DNA of 64,000 nt from NCBI RefSeq assembly GCF_040538665.1, contig NZ_JBEWXT010000001.1:3436501-3500500 (forward strand). The letters are read 5' to 3'. A program made the position numbers and the translations under genes. Of the stretch, positions 50,944-59,075 are shown in pieces. This DNA is from Aureibaculum sp. 2308TA14-22. Lineage in GTDB: Bacteria > Bacteroidota > Bacteroidia > Flavobacteriales > Flavobacteriaceae. How positions within the stretch are numbered: position 1 is the stretch's first letter; the number at the start of each line of letters is the position of its first letter. The notes under the pieces were generated by a model that was not told where the DNA came from, ran no database searches, and worked only from the letters and a program-made list of their open reading frames with translations.

Positions 50944-50971
50944 GTTATTTTTATTCAATCTAAATAAGAAT
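50944..50971. promoter_or_regulatory. Palindromic operator-like site, copy 2
   Basis: 27 of 28 bases match the site at 44497-44524, with the core TTATTCAATCTAAATAA. It sits upstream of the small Cys-rich gene and downstream of the NlpE-META gene, so it most likely controls the small gene. Confidence 0.55.
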
Positions 50972-51000
50972 TGATGCAATTTTTTTTGATAATTAATACT

Positions 51001-51789
51001 TCATTCAAAATAAGCTACCTCAAACTTAGCCAAAGGTGCCATTTTCGCTTTATTCAACATCAAGGTTTCACCATCCAAAGAATAATTATCAGCTTTACTG
51101 AGAACTTCTAAAAATTGTTTTTCGGTTTCCATGTTTGAGCAATACATTTTGGTAGCACCTAGTTGCGAAAAAGTAATTTGATTACCTTCTTTAAGTTCAA
51201 AAGTACCGAAGAAGCGATTACAACCCGCATTCCCATAAACCTTGTTTTCTTCATCGGGTCTTAGTATAAGATAAGGTTGATTACCCTTTTTCTTATCGTA
51301 CGCTACTTTTTTACCATTTAGTTCTACCAATTTCCAATGGCGGTCGGTGAGTTGAATTTGTTGTTTATTAAAAATATAGTTTTGGGCTAAATCACCAGTA
51401 ATTTTATAGCCATCTTTATCCAATTTCCAAATCCTATTTTCCCCGATAAAATATTGTTGTGATTTATCGTTATTAAGCATTATCACTTGCCCATTACCCG
51501 CCCAAGCAAATTTTCCTTCAATTTTAAAAACAGTATCTTTTTTTTCTAAGTGTTTCGATTTTTTAGTAAATGTTAAATCGTCATTAATCTTAAGAATTGT
51601 TTTAATACCCTCACAGTCTGAGCAGGGTAAAGTAGCTTGATACGTACCGTTCCAATCCAACGCATTCATACTGTTATGCATATCAACTACTGTTTCATTG
51701 GCTTTTTCAGCATTATTGTTATTTTTTTTCTTTGTTTTACAGCTAAATAGAACAATAGCAAGTAAGATTATTAGATGTGTTGATTTCAT
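51001..51789 (-). CDS. NlpE-META (HslJ) domain fusion lipoprotein
   Basis: A 262-residue lipoprotein with signal peptide ending at C17 (VLFSCKTKK). The NlpE-type domain at about 45-145 has WNGTYQATLPCSDCEGIKTIL with the CxxC motif. A META/HslJ domain at about 155-255 has HWKLVELNGKKVAY, YLILRPDEENKVYGNAGCNRFFGTF and FSQLGATKMYC. NlpE relatives sense envelope or copper stress, and META domains occur in stress proteins. The fusion suggests an outer-membrane stress role, which is inference. Confidence 0.85.
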   Translation of the reverse strand: MKSTHLIILLAIVLFSCKTKKKNNNNAEKANETVVDMHNSMNALDWNGTYQATLPCSDCEGIKTILKINDDLTFTKKSKHLEKKDTVFKIEGKFAWAGNGQVIMLNNDKSQQYFIGENRIWKLDKDGYKITGDLAQNYIFNKQQIQLTDRHWKLVELNGKKVAYDKKKGNQPYLILRPDEENKVYGNAGCNRFFGTFELKEGNQITFSQLGATKMYCSNMETEKQFLEVLSKADNYSLDGETLMLNKAKMAPLAKFEVAYFE

Positions 51790-51809
51790 ATTTTTTTTAT
51801 TAATAATAA

Positions 51810-51860
51810 ATCCCCTTCCCTTTGGGAAGGGCTAGTCCTGATAGCTATCGGGAGGGCTTT
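51810..51860. repeat. Stop-codon-proximal palindromic repeat, copy 5 (after metG)
   Basis: CCCTTCCCTTTGGGAAGGGC is followed by TAGTCCTGATAGCTATCGGG and AGGGC. It starts within two bases of the metG stop and has the same two-palindrome build as the copy at the end of xth. Confidence 0.7.
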
Positions 51861-51861
51861 C

Positions 51862-53949
51862 CTAACTAACTTTCCCACCATTCTCAACCTCTCCATCATG
51901 CTCGATAAAACTTAACTTTCCATCAGGTGTATCGCACATTAAAATCATACCTTGACTTTCTACACCACGAATGGTTCTTGGAGCTAAATTGGTCAATACC
52001 GTAACTTTCTGTCCAATAACTTCCTCGGGGCTAAAACTCTCTGCAATGCCCGAAACTATGGTACGCACATCTATGCCAACATCTACTTTTAATTTTAACA
52101 GTTTTTTTGTTTTCGGGACTTTTACAGCTTCTAAAATTGTGCCAATTCTAATGTCTAATTTGGTAAAATCCTCAAAGGCTATCGTATCTTTTTGAGGTTC
52201 AACGGCTTTATTTTCTTGTTCATTAGCTTTTTTGGAAGCAGCTAGTTTGTCCAACTGTTTTTGAATTTCAGCATCTTCAACTTTGTTGAATAATAATTCC
52301 GCTTTGCCTATTTGGTGACCCGTTGGAAGAAGAACTTCTTTTTTAGAAACATCTTTCCAAAACATCTCTTCGGAGCCTGTGCCGAGCGGAGTCGAGGTGC
52401 TCGATGTGACATTCAGTATAGCTTTCAATCTATTGGAAGTAAAAGGCAAAAACGGTTCAGATAGAACGGCCAATCCTGTTGCAATTTGAAGTGCAACAAA
52501 CATAATCGTTTTTACACGTTCTTCATCTTGTTTGATGACTTTCCAAGGTTCTTCATCCGCCAAATATTTATTACCCAAACGAGCCAAATTCATCAATTCC
52601 ATTTGAGCTTCACGAAAGCGGTATCTTTCAATTGATTTTGATATGATTTGCGGATATTTTTTTAGCATCATTAGCGTATCCTCATCAACTTCCGAGAATT
52701 TTCCTGCCGCTGGTACTTGTCCATCATAATATTTATGGGTTAACACCACAACACGGTTTATAAAATTTCCAAAAATGGCAACCAGTTCATTGTTGTTCCT
52801 TGCTTGAAAATCTTTCCAAGTAAAGTCATTATCTTTAGTTTCTGGGGCATTTGCGGTTAATGTATAACGCAATACATCTTGCTTGTCAGGAAACTCTTCT
52901 AAATATTCGTGTAACCAAACCGCCCAATTTTTTGAGGTAGAAAGTTTATTTCCTTCTAAGTTTAAAAACTCATTTGCTGGGACATTTTCAGGTAAAATAT
53001 AAGAACCTTCCGCCTTGAGCATGCTCGGAAAAATAATACAGTGAAACACAATATTATCCTTGCCAATAAAATGTAATAATTTAGTGTCTTTATCTTTCCA
53101 ATACGGTTGCCAATCCTTGCCTGTTCGTTCTGCCCATTCTTTGGTGGATGAGATATATCCAATAGGGGCATCAAACCAAACATAAAGCACTTTACCTTCG
53201 CCACCATCAACTGGTACGGGAATTCCCCAATCCAAATCACGGGTAACCGCTCTGGGTCGCAATCCGTCATCTAACCATGATTTTACTTGCCCTAATACAT
53301 TAGGTTTCCAGTCCTGGGCATGTCCTTCAACAATCCAGCTTCGTAACCAATCTTGATAGTCGTCCAACGGCAAAAACCAATGTTTGGTTTCCTTTAACGT
53401 AGGCGTATTTCCGGTAATTGCCGATTTTGGATTTATCAAATCTGTCGCATTATGGCTTGTTCCACAATTTTCGCATTGGTCTCCATAACTCTCTTCAAAT
53501 CCACATTTTGGGCATGTACCTATAACAAATCTATCCGCCAAAAAATGGTTGGCATCGGCATCATACAATTGAGCATTGGTTTCCTCTATGAATTTTCCGT
53601 CTTTATATAATTTTTTAAAAAATTCAGAAGCCATATCATGATGTACTTTAGCAGAAGTACGTGAATAGTTATCGAATGAAATTCCAAATTCCGCGAATGA
53701 TTTTTTAATCATCTCATGGTATTTATCAACCACTTTTTGCGGCGTTATGCCTTCTTTTTTTGCTTTTATGGTAATGGGTACACCGTGCTCATCTGATCCA
53801 CAAATGTAAAGCACATCATGACCTAGCAAACGTTGGTAACGTGCATAAATATCTGCTGGTACATAAACACCCGCCAAATGACCAATATGGACAGGGCCGT
53901 TTGTGTAAGGTAATGCTGCGGTAATGGTGTATCTTTTGCGTGTGCTCAT
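51862..53949 (-). CDS. metG: Methionine--tRNA ligase
   Basis: A 695-residue MetRS. The HIGH motif is in [17 protein letters not shown] (about 16-32). The zinc knuckle is [18 protein letters not shown] (about 146-163), and the KMSKS-type loop reads GNKLSTSKN (about 336-344). The anticodon-binding helical domain follows, then a C-terminal EMAPII-like tRNA-binding domain (about 590-695, [31 protein letters not shown]). Residues 514-526 ([13 protein letters not shown]), between the helical domain and the tail, are encoded by a dispersed repeat. A -7 box lies at 53968-53975. Confidence 0.96.
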   Translation of the reverse strand: MSTRKRYTITAALPYTNGPVHIGHLAGVYVPADIYARYQRLLGHDVLYICGSDEHGVPITIKAKKEGITPQKVVDKYHEMIKKSFAEFGISFDNYSRTSAKVHHDMASEFFKKLYKDGKFIEETNAQLYDADANHFLADRFVIGTCPKCGFEESYGDQCENCGTSHNATDLINPKSAITGNTPTLKETKHWFLPLDDYQDWLRSWIVEGHAQDWKPNVLGQVKSWLDDGLRPRAVTRDLDWGIPVPVDGGEGKVLYVWFDAPIGYISSTKEWAERTGKDWQPYWKDKDTKLLHFIGKDNIVFHCIIFPSMLKAEGSYILPENVPANEFLNLEGNKLSTSKNWAVWLHEYLEEFPDKQDVLRYTLTANAPETKDNDFTWKDFQARNNNELVAIFGNFINRVVVLTHKYYDGQVPAAGKFSEVDEDTLMMLKKYPQIISKSIERYRFREAQMELMNLARLGNKYLADEEPWKVIKQDEERVKTIMFVALQIATGLAVLSEPFLPFTSNRLKAILNVTSSTSTPLGTGSEEMFWKDVSKKEVLLPTGHQIGKAELLFNKVEDAEIQKQLDKLAASKKANEQENKAVEPQKDTIAFEDFTKLDIRIGTILEAVKVPKTKKLLKLKVDVGIDVRTIVSGIAESFSPEEVIGQKVTVLTNLAPRTIRGVESQGMILMCDTPDGKLSFIEHDGEVENGGKVS
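52371..52410. repeat. Intragenic copy of the GCGAAGTCGAGG-type repeat in metG
   Basis: The core GAGCGGAGTCGAGGT matches the intergenic copy at 35264-35300. It is in frame and adds about 13 residues to MetG in a linker position. Confidence 0.7.
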
Positions 53950-53967
53950 TGCTGATTTTTAGTGTCA

Positions 53968-53975
53968 CAAAAATA
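53968..53975 (-). promoter_or_regulatory. Candidate -7 box of metG
   Basis: Minus-strand TATTTTTG, a full TAnnTTTG match, 18 bases before the metG start codon. Confidence 0.45.
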
Positions 53976-53999
53976 AGAAAAACGCCTTATAAGACTAGT

Positions 54000-54007
54000 T
54001 ATATTTG
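54000..54007 (+). promoter_or_regulatory. Candidate -7 box of the LD-carboxypeptidase gene
   Basis: TATATTTG, a full TAnnTTTG match, 33 bases before the ATG at 54041 and back to back with the metG promoter box. Confidence 0.45.
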
Positions 54008-54040
54008 GCATTTTATCTATTTTTACGAAAATCCTTAGTA

Positions 54041-55042
54041 ATGAAAACTATAATGAGTAAAATTTTTAGCATTTTTTTTCTTTTTTTGATGTCAATCACC
54101 GCATTAGCTCAGAACGATAGCAATAGATCATTGATTAAACCTCCAAGTCTGCAAAAAGGAGATACGGTGATGATTTTAGCACCAGCTGGAATAGTGAGAG
54201 ATTCTACGGGCGTTAACAATGGAATAACCTTGCTAAAAAAATGGGGATTAAATGTGAAATTGGGAAAAAATTTATTCAGCCAACATTTCAAGTTTGCAGG
54301 GACAGATGCCGAACGTTTAGCAGATTTTCAAAAAGCTTTGGATGATGATAATATAAAAGCCATTTGGTGTGCAAGGGGTGGATATGGAGCAATCAGAATT
54401 TTAGATGACCTTAATTTTACTAAGTTTAAGCAAAGCCCAAAATGGATTATTGGTTTTTCGGATATTACTGCTTTTCATAACGAAGTCCATAATATGGGTA
54501 TTGAAACCATGCATGGTATAATGCCTTTGACTTATAAACCAGATAATAAAGAACAGAGATACGCCATAAAATCATTAAAAAAAGCCTTTTTTGGAAAGCG
54601 AGTAAGATACAGGGTTGCGGAGTCTGATTATAATCGAGAAGGGAATGCAGAAGCTGTTGTTGTTGGAGGAAATTTATCATTAGTATATAGTATGTTAGGA
54701 TCTAAATCGCAAATTGATGTTAGCGGAAAGATCTTGTATTTAGAAGAGGTTGGCGAGGCATTATATCATATTGACAGAATGTTAATTAGCCTTAAAAGAG
54801 CTGGTTATTTTGAGAATTGCAAAGGTTTAATAATTGGTGGAATGTCGGGCATAAAAACGGAGCCTTCCGAATTTGGTATGACCTATGAAGAAATAATTTT
54901 AGATGCAGTTAAGGATTATGATTTTCCTGTAGCATTTGATTTCCCCGCTGGGCATATTACAGATAATAGAACATTGATTTTAGGAAGAGAGATTAAAATG
55001 AAAGTGAAAGGAAGTAAAACCGTGGTTAAGTTTGAACGATAG
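54041..55042 (+). CDS. LD-carboxypeptidase (S66 family)
   Basis: A 333-residue secreted enzyme that trims the terminal D-Ala from murein tetrapeptides. It has a signal peptide (residues 1-25, ending TALAQ), GDTVMILAPAGIVRD, CARGGYGAIRILDDLNF (with the region preceding the catalytic Ser), WIIGFSDITAFHNEVH (nucleophile Ser), YLEEVGEALYHIDRML (catalytic Glu) and DFPAGHITDNRTLILG (catalytic His). The ATG at 54041 is used because upstream residues would precede the signal peptide; an ATG at 54053 is also possible. yraN follows with no gap. Confidence 0.92.
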   Translation: MKTIMSKIFSIFFLFLMSITALAQNDSNRSLIKPPSLQKGDTVMILAPAGIVRDSTGVNNGITLLKKWGLNVKLGKNLFSQHFKFAGTDAERLADFQKALDDDNIKAIWCARGGYGAIRILDDLNFTKFKQSPKWIIGFSDITAFHNEVHNMGIETMHGIMPLTYKPDNKEQRYAIKSLKKAFFGKRVRYRVAESDYNREGNAEAVVVGGNLSLVYSMLGSKSQIDVSGKILYLEEVGEALYHIDRMLISLKRAGYFENCKGLIIGGMSGIKTEPSEFGMTYEEIILDAVKDYDFPVAFDFPAGHITDNRTLILGREIKMKVKGSKTVVKFER

Positions 55043-55402
55043 ATGGCTAATCACAACGAATTAGGAAGGAAAGGAGAAGAGTTAGCGATTGCTTACTTAA
55101 AGAAAAATGGTTATAAAATTCGTGATATTAATTACAGGTATTTAAAAGCAGAAATAGACATAGTTGCACAAAAAGAGGATGTCTTAGCTATTGTTGAGGT
55201 AAAAACACGTTCTACTCGAGATTTTGGATTACCGCAAGATTTTGTAAGTAATAAGAAAATTAAATTATTGGTTATGGCAGCAGACCATTATGTAATTTCT
55301 AAAGATTTAGACGTAAATGTGCGGTTTGATATCATTGCTATTGTAAATAACAACAACAAATTTGAAATTGAGCACTTAGAAAATGCTTTTTATCATTTTT
55401 GA
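55043..55402 (+). CDS. YraN/UPF0102 family endonuclease-like protein
   Basis: A 119-residue protein of the UPF0102 group with a restriction-endonuclease-like core: ELGRKGEELAIAYLKKNGYKIRDINYRYLKAEIDIVAQKEDVLAIVEVKTR, where E-x-D and E-V-K form the nuclease-type motif. The second half has FVSNKKIKLLVMAADHYV. The cellular role is not settled. The start codon directly follows the LD-carboxypeptidase stop. Confidence 0.9.
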   Translation: MANHNELGRKGEELAIAYLKKNGYKIRDINYRYLKAEIDIVAQKEDVLAIVEVKTRSTRDFGLPQDFVSNKKIKLLVMAADHYVISKDLDVNVRFDIIAIVNNNNKFEIEHLENAFYHF

Positions 55403-55412
55403 ATAATGAAAT

Positions 55413-56744
55413 TTATTTTTCCTCAAAAAATACTTTCACTTCCTCAACATCATTGGGTTTTCCAATAATTTTTTTATCAGCATCTAATATAAAATAAGTG
55501 GGTGTAGAGTTAATACCAAATTCTTGTGCAACTTTATTTTGCCATTTATTAGCTCCGTAAACATTAATAAAAGCAGGATAGTTTAAAATTAATTTTTCCC
55601 AAATAGGTTTGCTAACTTCTTCTTCCATCCCAAATGCAATAACTTTTGTATTCGTTTTATCTTTTAAAGATTCATATAAAACAGGGATTTCTTTAAGGCA
55701 ATGCCCACATTGCGAACTCCAAAACACGATTACATAATTGTCGAAACCCGATAGGTTGTAAAGGTTGTCATCTGCCCATTTAATATTTGGAACTTTGTTA
55801 CCCAAAGCGGTTTTTATTTTAGCTTCAACATCTTTTTTAAAATCTAAATCTTGATATTGAGGTGGTAATTTGGAATAGTAGTTCTCTAAAATAAATTTTA
55901 CAACAGGTACATTTTGTTGTTGGGTAAAATTGTACAGCAATACTTCTTGAATATCTTTTGCCAAATTGTAATTATTACCAATTTTTATCATTACGGTTGT
56001 AATGGCTTCTTTTTTAAGTTGCGTATTAACATTTGTATCTTCAGAGGCATTAAGGTAAAAAATATAGTCGTTTATTTTATCGGTAATAAAGGTAGAATTT
56101 AATAGTGTTTCATTGTTAAAATCTATAGTATCAAAAAAATGGGTTTTTGTACTTTTTAGATAATCTGCGGGTTTTTCAATGGGCTTTTCGGCATTAAACC
56201 TGCTACTGGCTTTTATAAAATGATTAGCAAGTTTTCCTTTTGATTTTTCCTCAAATTGCTGTTGGATGTTGGATAGGTCAGTCTGTTTTTTTTGATAGAG
56301 CGAACTGATTTTAACCTTATCGGATGCGTTAAAATATGCCACTTGCAAGGAATCCAATTGATATTGCGGAACGGCGGTGCTATTTAAATAGTTGTAATAC
56401 AACTTGTTTTCTTCAGAAGTTGTAAATTCAATTTCCCGATTGGGGTTATTGGGATTAAACGTAAAAGATATATCCTCGTTATTGTAAATTACATCCACAA
56501 AAAGCTGGTTTTGCAAATCGTAAACGAGACGATAAACCCCAACATCCAAACTATCTGCCAAGTTAAAAGAAAACTCACCCGCAGTAATATCCGCATTGGC
56601 GATATAATTTTGTTTTGCTCCCTGCATATGGTATAAAATCATCCACTCATAATCTCCTTTGGGGTGCATTTTACCGTTAAGGGTATGTTGGGCATTTATA
56701 AAAGTGGTTGTCAGTAAAATTAAAAGTAGGAATTTCTTTAGCAT
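55413..56744 (-). CDS. Secreted thioredoxin-like (TlpA/ResA type) protein with DUF4369-like domain
   Basis: A 443-residue protein with a signal peptide (residues 1-19, FINAQ). A DUF4369-like beta domain lies at about 20-110 (LNGKMHPKGDYEWMILYHM), a long helical middle at about 110-300, and a C-terminal thioredoxin fold at about 315-443 with FWSSQCGHCLKEIPVLYE (redox CGHC near 345) and INSTPTYFILDADKKIIG (cis-Pro). It is likely a periplasmic disulfide or cytochrome-maturation-type reductase; the partner is not known. Confidence 0.85.
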   Translation of the reverse strand: MLKKFLLLILLTTTFINAQHTLNGKMHPKGDYEWMILYHMQGAKQNYIANADITAGEFSFNLADSLDVGVYRLVYDLQNQLFVDVIYNNEDISFTFNPNNPNREIEFTTSEENKLYYNYLNSTAVPQYQLDSLQVAYFNASDKVKISSLYQKKQTDLSNIQQQFEEKSKGKLANHFIKASSRFNAEKPIEKPADYLKSTKTHFFDTIDFNNETLLNSTFITDKINDYIFYLNASEDTNVNTQLKKEAITTVMIKIGNNYNLAKDIQEVLLYNFTQQQNVPVVKFILENYYSKLPPQYQDLDFKKDVEAKIKTALGNKVPNIKWADDNLYNLSGFDNYVIVFWSSQCGHCLKEIPVLYESLKDKTNTKVIAFGMEEEVSKPIWEKLILNYPAFINVYGANKWQNKVAQEFGINSTPTYFILDADKKIIGKPNDVEEVKVFFEEK

Positions 56745-56791
56745 TGTGAAATCATTTGATATAATCCTGTCAAAAACTGAACCAAAGGTAG

Positions 56792-57658
56792 TTAATCTAT
56801 TATAAACGTTATGGGTACAGTGTACATAACATTTACGGGTTTGTTTCTTTGGGTACCGGGAATAAAATCTGGCAAATCGGCAAATAATTTATTGATTTCA
56901 GTTTTTATTATCGGATATTTTGCTCTTGTTTTTATGTCAGTTACTCTTCCTAAACTATCTATTTTAAATGATGCATAATTCTTATATTTCCCCGCTGGAA
57001 CGGTTTTTCGGATATTTTTCAAATCTAAGTTGGAATTGATAAATTCGACCATTTTTTCGTTAAATTCTTTTTTTATTTCGGAATTGGTTTTAGCGGTTGA
57101 TTCTTTATACCTAGGGGGAGTTTCTATAACAATACCAAAAGCCACTTCACCATTTGTCACTGGCGGAGTAGGTGGAATTTGTATAGTTTCTTTAATTAGT
57201 GAATCGTTTTTAATTTCAAAAATACTATCAGTTGTTTCTTCTTTTGTTATTGCATCCGTTTTTCTTTCTCCAAAATTTTCAGGATTGGTAGCACTATCCA
57301 ACACAATCACTTGATTAATTTTCTGTTTTTTGCCATTGCTATTGCAACTCATTAAGGTTGCTCCCATAGCTATGATTAAAGCGAGTAAAAACATTCTAGA
57401 AAATGAAACTTGCTGTAACAAAACTTGTTCAGGAATTTCAATAGTAATGGAGTCTAATTGGTTCTGTTGAAAACGTCCACAAACTTTTTGTCCTTGATTT
57501 TCAATAAAGAACGCTTGTATTTCTTTTACCGATTTTTTGGTGAAATCGACCACGGTCTTTGCACAAGTATTACAAAATTTACCTTGTTGGTTGGGTGTCA
57601 TTTTCTGCCAATCTTCATGACAAGGTTTGGGAATAGAAATGTTGTGCTTATTTTTCAT
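56792..57658 (-). CDS. TonB-like protein with N-terminal Cys motif
   Basis: A 288-residue protein. The cytoplasmic N-terminus has CHEDWQKMTPNQQGKFCNTCAKTVVDFTKKS with four Cys including CNTC. One membrane helix lies at about 87-105 (SRMFLLALIIAMGATLMSC), then a Pro-containing linker (IPPTPPVTNG near 160) and a TonB-like C-terminal domain (about 190-288) with KTVPAGKYKNYASFKIDSLGRVTDIKTRAKYPI and a terminal YTVPITFIID strand. It would pass energy or bind envelope partners; the metal or redox role of the Cys motif is unknown. Confidence 0.75.
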   Translation of the reverse strand: MKNKHNISIPKPCHEDWQKMTPNQQGKFCNTCAKTVVDFTKKSVKEIQAFFIENQGQKVCGRFQQNQLDSITIEIPEQVLLQQVSFSRMFLLALIIAMGATLMSCNSNGKKQKINQVIVLDSATNPENFGERKTDAITKEETTDSIFEIKNDSLIKETIQIPPTPPVTNGEVAFGIVIETPPRYKESTAKTNSEIKKEFNEKMVEFINSNLDLKNIRKTVPAGKYKNYASFKIDSLGRVTDIKTRAKYPIIKTEINKLFADLPDFIPGTQRNKPVNVMYTVPITFIID

Positions 57659-57714
57659 GGTTGATGCTTTTTAAAAAAGCATCAAACTTTGTACCGAAAA
57701 ACTGTAGCTTACTT

Positions 57715-58563
57715 TTAATACCGCATCCAACCACATTCGCCATCATTGCATATACTATTTGCAAGTTTTGGATTGTCCAACACATCTTTTACAAAATAAA
57801 CTTTGTTGTTAATGAGCATTTTTTCATAAACCAACCGTATACCGTGGCTGTAATCTACATACCAATCCACATGGCCAGTATATAAAGGCTGTATGGGTTT
57901 TCCATTTAGTTTATGCCAACCATAAATTGCAACTCTATTTGGTTTCGGATTCTTTAGAACTGCCTTAGATTGCACTACATCTTTTTTTATTCCCGCAACA
58001 ATGTCCGAAGGTATTTTTCCGTCAAGCTGCTCTTGAACTAAATGATGATGTTTTACAAATGTTGGTTGGGAATCTCTATGTTCTGTTAATGGGATGGGAG
58101 GTAGTTTTATGTGGGCTGCTTCGTATATTTCATCTACCATCTTTGTAGTGGGCAAAACACAACCAAACTGATCTGCTAATAATTGTGCCGATTGAGGCGT
58201 AAGCGGCATTCTCACAAAATCTTCATTCGTTCCTATAGACAAATAATCTGGTGAGGTCCAAAAACTGATTTTATATTTTTCACCTTTAGCATTTTTGTGT
58301 TCATATGTAACCCTTTTAAATTGAAAATTATAAGAAGGCATAAAGCCGTTGGACATATACTTAATAAGTGAATCTTCCCGTTGTCTTACATTTAAGTGCG
58401 ATAAATTTTTTAGCAATGAATCAACCGAGCTTGAATTAAAATTGAAATTTTCTGTAAAGGAGTCAACTTGTTGTTTTATTTCTTCCTCAATTATTTTTGA
58501 AGAGCTACAGGAGATTAGCACAACACTAAAAACCATGTGAAGAAAAATTCGACTAAACTTCAT
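57715..58563 (-). CDS. Lipoprotein of unknown function (282 residues)
   Basis: A lipoprotein with signal peptide ending at C19 (VVLISCSSSK). The body has conserved-looking blocks such as ISFWTSPDYLSIGTNEDFVRMPLTPQSAQLLADQFGCVLPTTKMVDEIYEAAHIKLPPIPL, GWHKLNGKPIQPLYTGHVDWYVDYSHGIRLV and a Cys-containing end (SICNDGECGWMRY). I recall similar hypothetical proteins but no function. The HVDWYVDYSHG segment could include catalytic or metal residues. I chose the ATG at 58563; the frame continues to 58614. Confidence 0.7.
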   Translation of the reverse strand: MKFSRIFLHMVFSVVLISCSSSKIIEEEIKQQVDSFTENFNFNSSSVDSLLKNLSHLNVRQREDSLIKYMSNGFMPSYNFQFKRVTYEHKNAKGEKYKISFWTSPDYLSIGTNEDFVRMPLTPQSAQLLADQFGCVLPTTKMVDEIYEAAHIKLPPIPLTEHRDSQPTFVKHHHLVQEQLDGKIPSDIVAGIKKDVVQSKAVLKNPKPNRVAIYGWHKLNGKPIQPLYTGHVDWYVDYSHGIRLVYEKMLINNKVYFVKDVLDNPKLANSICNDGECGWMRY

Positions 58564-58601
58564 TTTTAATTTAAAGCTAATAGTAATATAGGGAAAGTGA
58601 C

Positions 58602-59054
58602 TTAATACTTCCAATTATCATTTAAAAAATAAATTTTTGCTGATTCCTCTAGTTCGCTCCCCAAACTATCATCAAACTTAAAATTTTGGACCTGCCATAT
58701 ATCCTTTGGTTTATAAAGAATTAATGTAAATCGTAGAGGCTGTCTATCGTACTTTGCGAGGTAACTGATAAGTTTAAGGCTTTGCCCAACTGATTTCTCA
58801 GTTATTTTTTCAAATTCGTTAAACTCACCAATAAGTTCTAACGAATTTTCTAATTGATTTTTTAAATTATCAAGACCATCTTGATTTCTACTCATCCATT
58901 TATTGGTAGAAAACACATAATTTATACCCTCAATAGGATCTTTCTTGTATTCCTCTAAAAATTTATCAATTATCTCATGATACTCTTTTTGAGCAAATGT
59001 AAAATTTAGTGATGTAACAAGAAGTAATAGAGAAATAATTATTTTAAGCTTCAT
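58602..59054 (-). CDS. Small secreted protein of unknown function (150 residues)
   Basis: A signal peptide (residues 1-21, NFTFAQ) is followed by a charged alpha/beta protein: EIIDKFLEEYKKDPIEGINYVFSTNKWM, LENSLELIGEFNEFEKITEKSVGQSLKLISYLAKYD and LRFTLILYKPKDIWQVQNFKFDD. No family name recognised; the pattern recalls small periplasmic proteins of Bacteroidetes. It lies upstream of the 282-residue lipoprotein gene on the same strand, 38 bases apart, so both may be one transcript. Confidence 0.72.
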   Translation of the reverse strand: MKLKIIISLLLLVTSLNFTFAQKEYHEIIDKFLEEYKKDPIEGINYVFSTNKWMSRNQDGLDNLKNQLENSLELIGEFNEFEKITEKSVGQSLKLISYLAKYDRQPLRFTLILYKPKDIWQVQNFKFDDSLGSELEESAKIYFLNDNWKY

Positions 59055-59075
59055 GTGTATAGTTTTAAGTTAATA

